A model generated the notes under the pieces. The model saw only the letters and a program-made list of their open reading frames with translations. It ran no database searches and had not been told where the DNA came from. Both the position numbers and the translations under genes were made by a program. Source: Veillonella agrestimuris (GTDB lineage: Bacteria; Bacillota; Negativicutes; Veillonellales; Veillonellaceae). From it: a stretch of 64,000 bases of DNA. Of this stretch, positions 25,887 through 34,402 are shown piece after piece (position 1 is the stretch's first letter; each line of letters begins with the position of its first letter). The stretch lies in the NCBI RefSeq assembly GCF_943193065.1, contig NZ_CALPCS010000002.1, positions 62,001 through 126,000 of the forward strand. Direction: 5' to 3'.

Positions 25887-26447
25887 ATGGAATTAAAAGA
25901 GTTATTGCAAGAGCAAGAAACGCGTATGAATAAATCCATAGAAGCAATGAAAAATGAGTTTGCTTCTATTCGTACAGGCCGCGCTAGTGTAGCATTACTT
26001 GATAAAGTTATGGTTGATTATTATGGTACGCCAACGCCAATTAACCAAGTGGCTAATATTTCTGTTCCTGAGCCACGTATGATTTTAGTAGCGCCATGGG
26101 ACAAAAGCATGATTGGTGCTATTGAAAAAGCCATTTTGCAATCTGATCTTGGCCTGAACCCAGGCAATGATGGTGCACAAATTCGATTAACGATTCCTCA
26201 ATTGACAGAAGAGCGTCGTAAAGAAATCGTTAAATTAGTACATAAAAAAGCAGAAGATGCAAAAGTAGCTATCCGTAATATTCGTCGCGATGTTAATGAT
26301 ACATTGAAAAAAGAAGAAAAAGCGAAAACAATCACTGAAGATGAAGCTAAAGAAGGTTTAGAGCAAATTCAAAAATTAACGGATGCTAAAATCAAACAAA
26401 TCGATGATTTGAAAGCAGTAAAAGAAAAGGACGTATTAGAAGTATAA
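25887..26447 (+). CDS. frr: Ribosome recycling factor
   Basis: RRF, with EF-G, splits the post-termination ribosome. The 186-residue protein shows the family features FASIRTGRAS near residue 26, YYGTPTPINQVANI near residue 45 and the C-terminal helix region LTEERRKEIVK...AKVAIRNIRRD. The stop overlaps the next start in a TAATG junction. Confidence 0.97.
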   Translation: MELKELLQEQETRMNKSIEAMKNEFASIRTGRASVALLDKVMVDYYGTPTPINQVANISVPEPRMILVAPWDKSMIGAIEKAILQSDLGLNPGNDGAQIRLTIPQLTEERRKEIVKLVHKKAEDAKVAIRNIRRDVNDTLKKEEKAKTITEDEAKEGLEQIQKLTDAKIKQIDDLKAVKEKDVLEV

Positions 26448-26698
26448 TGACTGATTCTAGTAGTCTTGTGGGAATGCCTTGGCAGCTCGCAAAATCTCAA
26501 TTGCGGGCTGCCCATATTCCTTTTAAGGTAATCATAGGCGATAATTTTAATCGTTTTTTTGAAGTATCCTCTGAAGGATACTATGTAGCACGCATCACTG
26601 ACCATGAAGATGGAATACATGTTCTATTGTATAGACCGATGGTTGCTAGTGACTTTGGCCATGCACAGGAGGTCATGTATGCTAAAAACATTATTTAA
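26447..26698 (+). CDS. Small PASTA-like protein of unknown function
   Basis: This 83-residue reading frame starts at an ATG overlapping the frr stop (TAATG) and ends 20 bases inside uppS, so it fits the operon tightly. Its first 30 residues, with SSLVGMPWQLAKSQLRAA, resemble the opening helix of a PASTA repeat such as the third repeat of the PrkC kinase at 19909-21828. The rest is a short beta-rich stretch. There is no signal peptide or membrane segment, so unlike classical PASTA domains it should be cytosolic. No function is known to me. The tight coupling and absence of other explanation for the gap support it being real. Confidence 0.65.
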   Translation: MTDSSSLVGMPWQLAKSQLRAAHIPFKVIIGDNFNRFFEVSSEGYYVARITDHEDGIHVLLYRPMVASDFGHAQEVMYAKNII

Positions 26699-27440
26699 AC
26701 GATCATCTGCAGAGAAACCTATTATCGAGGATCAGAATATACCTCGCCATGTTGCTATTATTATGGATGGCAATGGTCGATGGGCCAAGCGCCGTGGAAT
26801 GCCACGTTCTATGGGACATCGGGCTGGAGCAGATGTGTTAAAACAAATCGTTATAGGTGCCGATGAAATTGGCATTAAAGCGTTAACCGTTTATGGGTTT
26901 TCTACAGAAAATTGGAAGCGACCAGAACAAGAAGTGTCCTTCTTAATGTCGCTAATTAAAGAATATTTACAAAATAATGTGTCTTATATGCATGAGCATA
27001 ATGTTCGTATTCGTTTTATAGGACATATTCACGGACTTTCAGAGGAACTGCAAGAGATTATTGCAGAATCTGAAGAATTAACAGCGAATAATACAGGTCT
27101 TACCCTTCAATTAGCTATTAATTATGGGGGGCGTGATGAAATAGTAAGGGCTATGCGCAAGATGGTAGAGTCCGTTAAAAGTGGTACATTGCAAAGTGAT
27201 GATATTACTGAAAGCTATGTAAGTGAACAGTTATTTACTAAAGAATTTAGTGATGTAGATTTGTTAATTCGACCAAGTAGTGACTATAGAATTAGTAATT
27301 TCTTACTTTGGCAATTAGCGTATGCAGAATTTTGGTTCACCTCTTTGCATTGGCCAGAATTTACGAAAGAAACATTATTAGAGGCTGTAGCAGCTTATCA
27401 AAAGAGAGAGCGCCGTTTTGGTGGTCTTCAAGAGGAGTAA
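26679..27440 (+). CDS. uppS: Undecaprenyl diphosphate synthase (isoprenyl transferase)
   Basis: UppS condenses isopentenyl diphosphate units onto farnesyl diphosphate to make the C55 carrier lipid for peptidoglycan. I chose the ATG at 26679, after an AGGAGGT site at 26667-26673; the open frame extends upstream through the small PASTA-like gene. The 253-residue protein has IIMDGNGRWAKRRG near residue 27 with the catalytic Asp, GHRAG near residue 47, and the C-terminal ISNFLLWQLAYAEFWF segment near residue 205. The usual RTxGExR motif reads RPSSDYR here. Confidence 0.95.
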   Translation: MLKTLFKRSSAEKPIIEDQNIPRHVAIIMDGNGRWAKRRGMPRSMGHRAGADVLKQIVIGADEIGIKALTVYGFSTENWKRPEQEVSFLMSLIKEYLQNNVSYMHEHNVRIRFIGHIHGLSEELQEIIAESEELTANNTGLTLQLAINYGGRDEIVRAMRKMVESVKSGTLQSDDITESYVSEQLFTKEFSDVDLLIRPSSDYRISNFLLWQLAYAEFWFTSLHWPEFTKETLLEAVAAYQKRERRFGGLQEE

Positions 27441-27443
27441 TCT

Positions 27444-28265
27444 ATGCTTAAGACTCGAGTAATTACAGCTATTATAGGTTTTATTATTGCTTTAGGTGCT
27501 ATTACTGTAGGCGGATTAATCTACGATATTGTTATTACATTATTAGCCTTACTAGGATGGAGAGAATTCGTATTTCTTTATAAAGAAAAGCGATTACGCT
27601 TGCCTATTCTATGGGGATTTTTAGCGATTATCGCTATCTTTGTACCACTATGGTTTAATGCTTATGTTATGAGTATATCCATAGGGATTATTTTCGTGGC
27701 ATTACTCTATATGATTACAACCTTCAGCACTGGAAAATATAATATGACTAGTGTTGCTTATAGTATATTTGGACTATTTTATGTAGTATTAGGATTTGTA
27801 TCGTTGTTACTCATTCGTCATAATGAGCTATATACTACAGTGCAAATGCCTATGGAAGGAACTGCTTGGGGTGTAGTACTATTATGGCTTCTGTTATTTT
27901 CTACTTGGGCTAGCGATACCTTTGCTTATTTTGCAGGCCGAGCGTTTGGTAAACATAGAATTGTACCTAATATTAGTCCTAATAAAACTCTAGAAGGATT
28001 TATTGGCGGATTTATTGGTTGTATTATAACTGGTGCAGTATATGCAGTTATCACATTCTTACCTATCTCTATGGGGATTTATGTAGGAATAATTTGCGGT
28101 ATATTAGCGCCATTAGGAGATCTATTTGAATCGAAAATGAAACGCTTATGTAATGTGAAAGATTCTGGTGTATTATTACCTGGCCATGGTGGCGTATTAG
28201 ACCGTTTTGATAGTCTATTATTTACAGCACCAGCTACATTACTATTTATTTTCTTATATTCATAA
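27444..28265 (+). CDS. cdsA: Phosphatidate cytidylyltransferase
   Basis: CdsA makes CDP-diacylglycerol, the branch point of phospholipid synthesis, in the membrane. The 273-residue protein is very hydrophobic with about eight membrane segments. It carries the signature SDTFAYFAGRAFGKHRI near residue 154, SPNKTLEGFIGG near residue 175 and the C-terminal LPGHGGVLDRFDSL motif near residue 245. An AGAGGAG site lies at the end of uppS, three bases away. Confidence 0.96.
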   Translation: MLKTRVITAIIGFIIALGAITVGGLIYDIVITLLALLGWREFVFLYKEKRLRLPILWGFLAIIAIFVPLWFNAYVMSISIGIIFVALLYMITTFSTGKYNMTSVAYSIFGLFYVVLGFVSLLLIRHNELYTTVQMPMEGTAWGVVLLWLLLFSTWASDTFAYFAGRAFGKHRIVPNISPNKTLEGFIGGFIGCIITGAVYAVITFLPISMGIYVGIICGILAPLGDLFESKMKRLCNVKDSGVLLPGHGGVLDRFDSLLFTAPATLLFIFLYS

Positions 28266-28291
28266 GTCTCACAATAGAGTAGAAGGTAATT

Positions 28292-29443
28292 ATGAAATAT
28301 ATAAGTATACTTGGCAGTACTGGTTCTATTGGAACGCAGACATTAGACGTTATAAGACAACATCCAGATATGTTTTCTGCAGTGGCATTAGTAGCTCATA
28401 AAAATATTGAATTACTAGAAGCTCAAATTAATGAATTTCAACCACTTTTAGCAGGTGTTGTTGATGAAGAAGCATATGCGACCCTTAAATCAAAATATAC
28501 GGGGCCAACAAAGTTAATTGGCGGTGAAGAGGCTTTGATAGCAGCGGCTACTTTACAGGAAGCAACTATGGTTATCACCGCTATTGTAGGTGCTGTAGGT
28601 ATTAAACCTACAGTAGAAGCTATACAACATAAAAAAACAATCGGTCTTGCTAACAAAGAAACATTGGTGGCTGGTGGGCCTCTTATTACTCGTCTGGCTA
28701 AGGACTATGATGTACAAATTCTTCCTATTGATAGTGAGCATAGTGCTATATTTCAATGTTTAGAAGGTCAACATGAGGATAATGTAGACTCCTTGATTCT
28801 TACCGCTTCTGGTGGACCTTTGCGAAATTGGAAAAGTGAAGATATTGCCACTGCCACTGCAGCAGATTGTTTGCAACACCCTACATGGAATATGGGCAAT
28901 AAAATTACTATTGATTCGGCATCACTTTTTAACAAAGGTTTAGAAGTGATAGAAGCACATTGGTTATTTAGTTTTGATTATGATCATATCGATGTGGTTG
29001 TACATCCACAGAGCATTATACATTCCATGATTCGTATGAAGGACGGAGCTATATTGGCGCAATTAGGCAATCCTGATATGCGTGAGCCTATACAATATGC
29101 CTTAACCTATCCAAAACGATTACCGTTAGATATGAATCATTTGGATTTTAAAGAGATATTACAACTCGAATTTATACCGCCTAGAATAAAGGATTTCCCT
29201 GCCTTAGCATTAGCTTATGAAGTAGGCAGAGCAGGACATTTTATGCCTGCTATTTTTAATGCTGCCAATGAAACAGCTGTATATGCATTTTTAGATGATA
29301 TTATTCGTTTTGGCGATATTTATAAAATAGTAACTGCTGTATTAGATAAAGCAGAGAATACGAGTGAATTTACATTAGATAATTTATTAGCTGTCGATTT
29401 ATGGGCTCGCAAAATAGCTAATGAAATAATATATAGGAGATAA
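28292..29443 (+). CDS. dxr: 1-deoxy-D-xylulose 5-phosphate reductoisomerase
   Basis: Dxr makes 2-C-methylerythritol 4-phosphate, the committed step of the non-mevalonate isoprenoid pathway that supplies UppS. The 383-residue protein has the NADPH motif GSTGSIGTQTLD at residues 7-18, GLANKETLVAGG near residue 118 and DSEHSAIFQ near residue 147. The metal and substrate region HPTWNMGNKITIDSA lies near residue 196 and HPQSIIHSM near residue 237. It precedes rseP by one base. Confidence 0.97.
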   Translation: MKYISILGSTGSIGTQTLDVIRQHPDMFSAVALVAHKNIELLEAQINEFQPLLAGVVDEEAYATLKSKYTGPTKLIGGEEALIAAATLQEATMVITAIVGAVGIKPTVEAIQHKKTIGLANKETLVAGGPLITRLAKDYDVQILPIDSEHSAIFQCLEGQHEDNVDSLILTASGGPLRNWKSEDIATATAADCLQHPTWNMGNKITIDSASLFNKGLEVIEAHWLFSFDYDHIDVVVHPQSIIHSMIRMKDGAILAQLGNPDMREPIQYALTYPKRLPLDMNHLDFKEILQLEFIPPRIKDFPALALAYEVGRAGHFMPAIFNAANETAVYAFLDDIIRFGDIYKIVTAVLDKAENTSEFTLDNLLAVDLWARKIANEIIYRR

Positions 29444-29444
29444 T

Positions 29445-30464
29445 ATGATAACGGCATTAGCCACAATATTTGTATTTGGCCTCATCGTCTTTATCCACGA
29501 ATTAGGTCATTTTGTTACAGCCAAGCTTTCGGGAATGCAAGTCGATGAATTTGCTATCGGTTTTGGCCCTGTCTTAGTGAAAGTTCAATATGGGGAAACT
29601 TTATATTCTATTCGTGCCATCCCACTAGGTGGATTTAATAGAATTGCTGGTATGAGTCCTGAAGAACCATTAAATGATCGTTCTTTTTATAATAAACCAG
29701 CCTATCAGAAATTTATTGTTATTTCTGCAGGTGCAATTTTTAATTTTCTATTAGCCATCATTATTTTCTTTGGCATTAATGTGTTTGTCGGTTCCTTATC
29801 GACTTCTGATAAGCCTATTATTGGAAGTGTTATTTCTGGGGAGCCAGCAGCGCTCGCTAATTTGCGAGATGGAGATGTCATTTTATCTATTAATGATAAA
29901 CCAATTGCCAAATGGGAAGACATTTCCGTGACTTTAAAAGAAACAAAAGCTAATCATGGTGTTCCTATTGTAGTGAGTCGAGATGGTGAATCTTTAGAGA
30001 CGACTGTTGTACCTAAAGATGATGGTAATGGCATTCGTATTGGTATTTATCCGTCTTTTGATAGACAAGCTCTTGGCGTAGGGGAGTCTTTTACGTTAGC
30101 TGTACAGAGAACTGGTCATATTATTGAATCTATGGTACTAGGTTTGAAAGATATGATTATGGGCACAGAAAAAGCTGAATTATCTGGACCGGTTGGGATA
30201 TCTCAAATGGCTGGATCTGTAGCGCAACAAGGATTTGTGCCACTATTAGCTTTTGCAGCACTGTTAAGTATTAATTTAGGAATCATCAACCTATTACCAT
30301 TGCCGGTGCTAGATGGTGGCCATTTAGTGATTATTTTGGTAGAAGCCATTACTCGACGCAAATTGCCACCAAAGGCACTAATGTACATTCAAATGGCTGG
30401 CGTAGCTATGATGATTGCTTTATTTGTGTATGTCACTACAAAAGATATTATTCGATTATTGTAA
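29445..30464 (+). CDS. rseP: Site-2 (RIP) zinc metalloprotease RseP
   Basis: RseP cuts transmembrane substrates such as anti-sigma factors and leftover signal peptides within the membrane. The 339-residue protein has the zinc motif HELGH near residue 18 in the first membrane segment and one PDZ domain at about residues 115-185. The second active-site motif NLLPLPVLDGGHL lies near residue 283, and four membrane segments are visible in all. A TAGGAG site sits at the end of dxr. Confidence 0.96.
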   Translation: MITALATIFVFGLIVFIHELGHFVTAKLSGMQVDEFAIGFGPVLVKVQYGETLYSIRAIPLGGFNRIAGMSPEEPLNDRSFYNKPAYQKFIVISAGAIFNFLLAIIIFFGINVFVGSLSTSDKPIIGSVISGEPAALANLRDGDVILSINDKPIAKWEDISVTLKETKANHGVPIVVSRDGESLETTVVPKDDGNGIRIGIYPSFDRQALGVGESFTLAVQRTGHIIESMVLGLKDMIMGTEKAELSGPVGISQMAGSVAQQGFVPLLAFAALLSINLGIINLLPLPVLDGGHLVIILVEAITRRKLPPKALMYIQMAGVAMMIALFVYVTTKDIIRLL

Positions 30465-30487
30465 TACAATAATCTAAAGGAGTATAT

Positions 30488-31564
30488 ATGATTACTAGAA
30501 AGCCCACAAAGGGTATTCATGTAGGGGCTGTTAAAATTGGGGACTATGCGCCAGTCAGTATCCAATCGATGATTACTACTGATCCAGTGCATACCGAAAA
30601 GGCGATTGCTGAAATTAATGGATTGGCCGCTGCTGGTTGCGAATTAGTTCGCGTGGCAGTGCCAACAATGGCATCGGCAAAAGCGTTAAAATCCGTCCGC
30701 GCAGGCATTCAAATTCCTTTAATTGCAGATATTCATTTTGATTATAGGTTAGCTTTAGAAGCTATTGATAACAATGTCGATGGTCTTCGTATTAATCCTG
30801 GCAATATTGGGGGAGAAGACAAGGTATTAGCTGTCATTGAAAAGGCTAAACCAAAACAAATTCCTATTCGAATAGGTGTAAATGCAGGTTCACTGCCAGA
30901 ACATATTTTAGAAGCCCATGGTGGACATCCAACAGCCGATGGCATGGTAGAAACGGCATTAGAACATGTACGTATTTTAGAAAAGCTAGACTATACAGAG
31001 ATGAAACTATCCATTAAGGCTACAGAAGTTCCGTTAATGGTAGAAGCCTATAGGAAACTATCTGATAAAGTACCATATCCTTTGCATTTAGGTGTAACCG
31101 AAGCTGGTACAGTGAAGCAAGGGACTATAAAGTCTGCTATGGGTATTGGGGCCTTATTATTAGATGGTATTGGTGATACATTGCGCGTATCCTTAACAGG
31201 GGATCCCATTCATGAAATTGAAGTAGCTAAAGGGATATTAGGAAATTTAGGATTACGGAACTTTGGTGCTACTATGATTTCTTGTCCTACTTGTGGTCGT
31301 TGCCAAGTCAATTTATTTGATATGGCCGCTATTGTAGAAGAACGATTAGCTACTATTTCGGCACCTATAAAAGTTGCTGTTATGGGGTGCGTTGTAAATG
31401 GTCCAGGAGAAGTTCGAGAAGCTGATTTTGGTATTGCCGGTGGCAATGGTCAAGGCATTGTTTTCCGCAAAGGGGAAGTTCTTAAAACAGTCCCTGAAGC
31501 AGAATTGGTAGACGCATTATTTAGAGAAATTGACGAATATTTAGAAATACTTAGTGAGGAGTAA
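30488..31564 (+). CDS. ispG: 4-hydroxy-3-methylbut-2-en-1-yl diphosphate synthase (flavodoxin)
   Basis: IspG reductively opens the MEcPP ring in the non-mevalonate pathway, using a 4Fe-4S cluster. The 358-residue, insertion-free bacterial form shows PVSIQSMITTDP near residue 23 and RVAVPTM near residue 55. The cluster cysteines lie in SCPTCGRCQ near residue 261 and GCVVNGPGE near residue 299. An AAAGGAG site precedes the ATG. The dxr-rseP-ispG order is shared with many Firmicutes. Confidence 0.97.
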   Translation: MITRKPTKGIHVGAVKIGDYAPVSIQSMITTDPVHTEKAIAEINGLAAAGCELVRVAVPTMASAKALKSVRAGIQIPLIADIHFDYRLALEAIDNNVDGLRINPGNIGGEDKVLAVIEKAKPKQIPIRIGVNAGSLPEHILEAHGGHPTADGMVETALEHVRILEKLDYTEMKLSIKATEVPLMVEAYRKLSDKVPYPLHLGVTEAGTVKQGTIKSAMGIGALLLDGIGDTLRVSLTGDPIHEIEVAKGILGNLGLRNFGATMISCPTCGRCQVNLFDMAAIVEERLATISAPIKVAVMGCVVNGPGEVREADFGIAGGNGQGIVFRKGEVLKTVPEAELVDALFREIDEYLEILSEE

Positions 31565-31567
31565 AAT

Positions 31568-33286
31568 ATGTTAGCCACTAGATTATATGCTCCTACATTG
31601 CGAGAAGTTCCTTCTGATGCCGATGTAGTGAGTCAACAATTAATGTTGCGCGCAGGATTTATGCGTAAAGTTGCTAATGGATTATATAGTTTTTTACCAT
31701 TAGGTTGGCGGAGTATTAAAAAAATTGAAGCTATTGTACGAGAAGAAATGGATCGTTCTATGGCTCAAGAGATTATGATGCCTATTTTGCAACCTGCCGA
31801 TATGTGGAAAGAATCTGGTCGTTGGAATGCTTATGGTGCAGAAATGATGCGCATCAATGACCGTCATGATGTAGAGTATTGCTTAGGACCTACTCATGAA
31901 GAGATGATTACTACCTTAGTGAAACATGAAATTAACTCCTATCGTCAATTACCTGTTAATTTATATCAAATTCAAAGTAAGTTCCGCGATGAACGCCGTC
32001 CCCGCTATGGCTTAATGCGCAGTCGAGAATTTATTATGAAAGATGCGTACTCTTTTGATATCGATGAAGCCGGTGCAGATATATCATACCAATCTATGTA
32101 CGATGCATATAGTCGGATCTTCTCTCGCTGTGGACTTACTTTCAGACCAGTTGAAGCCGATAGCGGAGCAATTGGTGGTAGCAAAACGCATGAATTTATG
32201 GCCATTGCTGAAGCTGGTGAAGCCGATATAGTACATTGTACATCTTGTGATTATGCGGCCAATATTGAAATTGGTAAACCAGGCATTATGAAACAAGAGG
32301 TAGAGCCATTAGGAGAATTACAAATCGTAGATACTCCAAATGCTTCTACTATTGAAGCTGTAGCGAATATGTTGCAATTACCACTTGAAAAAACAATGAA
32401 AGCTGTTGTTCTCTCCGTAGATGGTAAAGTTGTATTAGCTATGGTTCGTGGCGATCACGAAGTGAATGAAGTAGCAGTGCAACATGCTGTGAATGGTTCT
32501 GTAGAACCAGAAATGGCAACTCCAGAAGAATTAGCATCTGTAGGATTAACGGCTGGTTTTATTAGTCCTGTTGGTTTAGAACAAAATGAAAACTTCCTAA
32601 TCGTCGTAGATGAATCCATTATGGAGTCTTACAATGTTTGTGGTGGTGCTAATAAAGCTGATGCTCATTATATCAATATCAATCCTAAACGTGATTTTAA
32701 CGTTGACGACATCATTGTGGCACCTATTCGTTTCATTACTGATGAAGATAGTTGCCCAATATGTGGTTCTCCATTAGAGAAAAGCAAAGGGATTGAAGTG
32801 GGGCAAGTATTTAAGCTTGGTACGAAATATTCTGAAAGTTTAGATGCTACATTTTTAGACCAAAATGGGCGTCCTACACCTATGGTCATGGGCTGTTATG
32901 GTATTGGTGTGAGTCGTACATTAGCGGCGGCTATTGAACAATATCACGATGAAAATGGCATTATTTTACCGAGATCTATCGCTCCATTTGAAGTTGTTAT
33001 TGTTCCAATTAATGCAAAAGACGAATCTTTAATGAACGTGAGTCAAGCTGTTTATAACGAACTCCTTAAGAATGGAGTAGACGTATTATTAGATGACCGT
33101 AAAGATCGGGCTGGTGTAAAATTTAAAGATGCTGACTTAATTGGTTATCCATTACGTATTACAGTAAGTAAAAATACATTAGAGAGTCAGGAAGTAGAAA
33201 TTCGCATTCGAAAAACAGGGGAAGCTATTAATTGCCCAATTAATGAAGTTCTTGAAAAAGTTCGTGCTCTATTATTTACACTATAA
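31568..33286 (+). CDS. proS: Prolyl-tRNA synthetase
   Basis: ProS charges tRNA-Pro. The 572-residue protein is the bacterial type, with class II motif 1 around residues 30-80, motif 2 FRDERRPRYGLMRSREF near residue 138 and motif 3 GIGVSRTLAAAIEQ near residue 444. Between them, about residues 225-385, lies the editing insertion domain that clears alanyl-tRNA-Pro. An anticodon-binding domain ends the protein. It starts three bases after ispG, with a GAGGAG site; no T-box leader is present. Confidence 0.97.
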   Translation: MLATRLYAPTLREVPSDADVVSQQLMLRAGFMRKVANGLYSFLPLGWRSIKKIEAIVREEMDRSMAQEIMMPILQPADMWKESGRWNAYGAEMMRINDRHDVEYCLGPTHEEMITTLVKHEINSYRQLPVNLYQIQSKFRDERRPRYGLMRSREFIMKDAYSFDIDEAGADISYQSMYDAYSRIFSRCGLTFRPVEADSGAIGGSKTHEFMAIAEAGEADIVHCTSCDYAANIEIGKPGIMKQEVEPLGELQIVDTPNASTIEAVANMLQLPLEKTMKAVVLSVDGKVVLAMVRGDHEVNEVAVQHAVNGSVEPEMATPEELASVGLTAGFISPVGLEQNENFLIVVDESIMESYNVCGGANKADAHYININPKRDFNVDDIIVAPIRFITDEDSCPICGSPLEKSKGIEVGQVFKLGTKYSESLDATFLDQNGRPTPMVMGCYGIGVSRTLAAAIEQYHDENGIILPRSIAPFEVVIVPINAKDESLMNVSQAVYNELLKNGVDVLLDDRKDRAGVKFKDADLIGYPLRITVSKNTLESQEVEIRIRKTGEAINCPINEVLEKVRALLFTL

Positions 33287-33365
33287 TAAGTTTCTCTACG
33301 TGTGATTTACTCCGTACAGCACTGTAAATGATACATAATCGTATGACTCTATAGCATATGAAAAC

Positions 33366-33403
33366 TGCGATTCTAGTGAATCTTTCATTAGAATCGCAAT
33401 TTT
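33366..33403 (+). terminator. Intrinsic terminator after proS
   Basis: Arms at 33366-33380 and 33384-33398 form a 15-bp stem with one G-U pair and a 3-base loop, followed by ATTTTTATA. It ends the rpsB-to-proS group. Confidence 0.9.
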
Positions 33404-33453
33404 TATATTATTTATTGTGTCTTAATAGGGTGCATACATAAAACTAAATTAAG

Positions 33454-33462
33454 TGATAATAT
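33454..33462 (+). promoter_or_regulatory. Extended -10 promoter before the PHP gene
   Basis: TGATAATAT at 33454-33462 fits an extended -10 element after the proS terminator. It predicts a 5' leader of about 100 bases to the ATG at 33569, in which I see no clear structure. This is the only promoter-like element in the 282-base gap 33287-33568. Confidence 0.45.
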
Positions 33463-33568
33463 GTCGGCGTGTATAAGAGATCATTCAGGGATCTGTATAG
33501 AGGTTCTTGAATTTAGCGCCTTTTTAAGTCATAATAAAAAGATAAGGATTTGTAATAAGGAGGTATAT

Positions 33569-34402
33569 ATGATTGTCGATTTTCATATGCATTCTACCTT
33601 TTCTGATGGTGTAGAAGTACCAAAACAATTATTACAACATGCCGTTACTAACAATATTTCCATCATATCACTTACCGATCATGACGAAATTGCAGGTGTG
33701 GATGAATTATTAGCATCTATATCACCCGTGAGAATTATTACAGGTTGCGAATTTAGTGGTCATTATAAAGGCAAAGATATTCATATTTTAGGCTATGATT
33801 TTGATCGTTATAGTCCTAGATTATGTGAATTTATTGAGTATTTTAAAACTAAGCGAGAAGACCGTATTAAAGAAATTATACGATTATGCAATGAACATGG
33901 TTATGTTATTAGTTTTGAAGAATTGAAAGAACTATATTCTCATACAAAAGCTTATGGGCGCCCTCATGTGGCACAGTTATTGATCAATCACGGTTATGCA
34001 AAAGATGTACAAGAAGTGTTTAGTTCTATTTTGAGCTCTAAAAGTCCTTGTTACATACCTAAAGTGAAAATCGAGGTGTCAGAGATTTTAGATATTATTC
34101 ATGGTGCTCATGGTTTGTCTGTACTAGCTCATCCAAAGTTAATTAATAATGATGACTATGTAAAAGAATTATTAACCTATGATTTTGATGGTGTCGAGGT
34201 GTATCATTCGAAACACAATGAAGAAGACGAAGCATTATATGCGCAAATGGCAAAAGAACGAAATCTATTTGTTACAGGTGGCTCTGATTACCATGGTATA
34301 CCTAATCGATATCCTCGTTATTTAGGTGAATATACCGTAGATAGTAGCAAAGTAGAGTCATTTATCAATCTTTTAGATGAAAGGACGCATCAATGGAAGT
34401 AA
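33569..34402 (+). CDS. PHP-domain phosphoesterase (TrpH/YciV, RNase AM-like)
   Basis: The 277-residue protein has the polymerase-and-histidinol-phosphatase metal motifs: DFHMHSTFSDG near residue 4, LTDHDEIAG near residue 37 and GCEFSG near residue 61. RPHVAQLL follows near residue 133, then LAHPKL near residue 188 and GGSDYHG near residue 236. E. coli YciV, of this family, is a 5'-3' exonuclease on RNA fragments and 3',5'-bisnucleotides, so a similar role is likely. The ATG was chosen for the TAAGGAGG site at 33556-33563. An upstream in-frame extension to 33461 lacks a ribosome site. It overlaps the next gene by 10 bases. Confidence 0.88.
   Translation: MIVDFHMHSTFSDGVEVPKQLLQHAVTNNISIISLTDHDEIAGVDELLASISPVRIITGCEFSGHYKGKDIHILGYDFDRYSPRLCEFIEYFKTKREDRIKEIIRLCNEHGYVISFEELKELYSHTKAYGRPHVAQLLINHGYAKDVQEVFSSILSSKSPCYIPKVKIEVSEILDIIHGAHGLSVLAHPKLINNDDYVKELLTYDFDGVEVYHSKHNEEDEALYAQMAKERNLFVTGGSDYHGIPNRYPRYLGEYTVDSSKVESFINLLDERTHQWK

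Noticed and set aside
28207-28401. 64-codon plus-strand frame across the cdsA-dxr junction
   Set aside because: It is out of frame with both genes, lacks a ribosome site and its product is low-complexity and aromatic-rich.
31480-31570. Possible T-box leader for proS
   Set aside because: proS follows ispG by three bases with a ribosome site inside ispG, leaving no room for a T-box.
33461-33568. In-frame N-terminal extension of the PHP-domain protein
   Set aside because: It has no ribosome site, overlaps the predicted -10 element and adds residues outside the PHP family; the ATG at 33569 has a strong TAAGGAGG.
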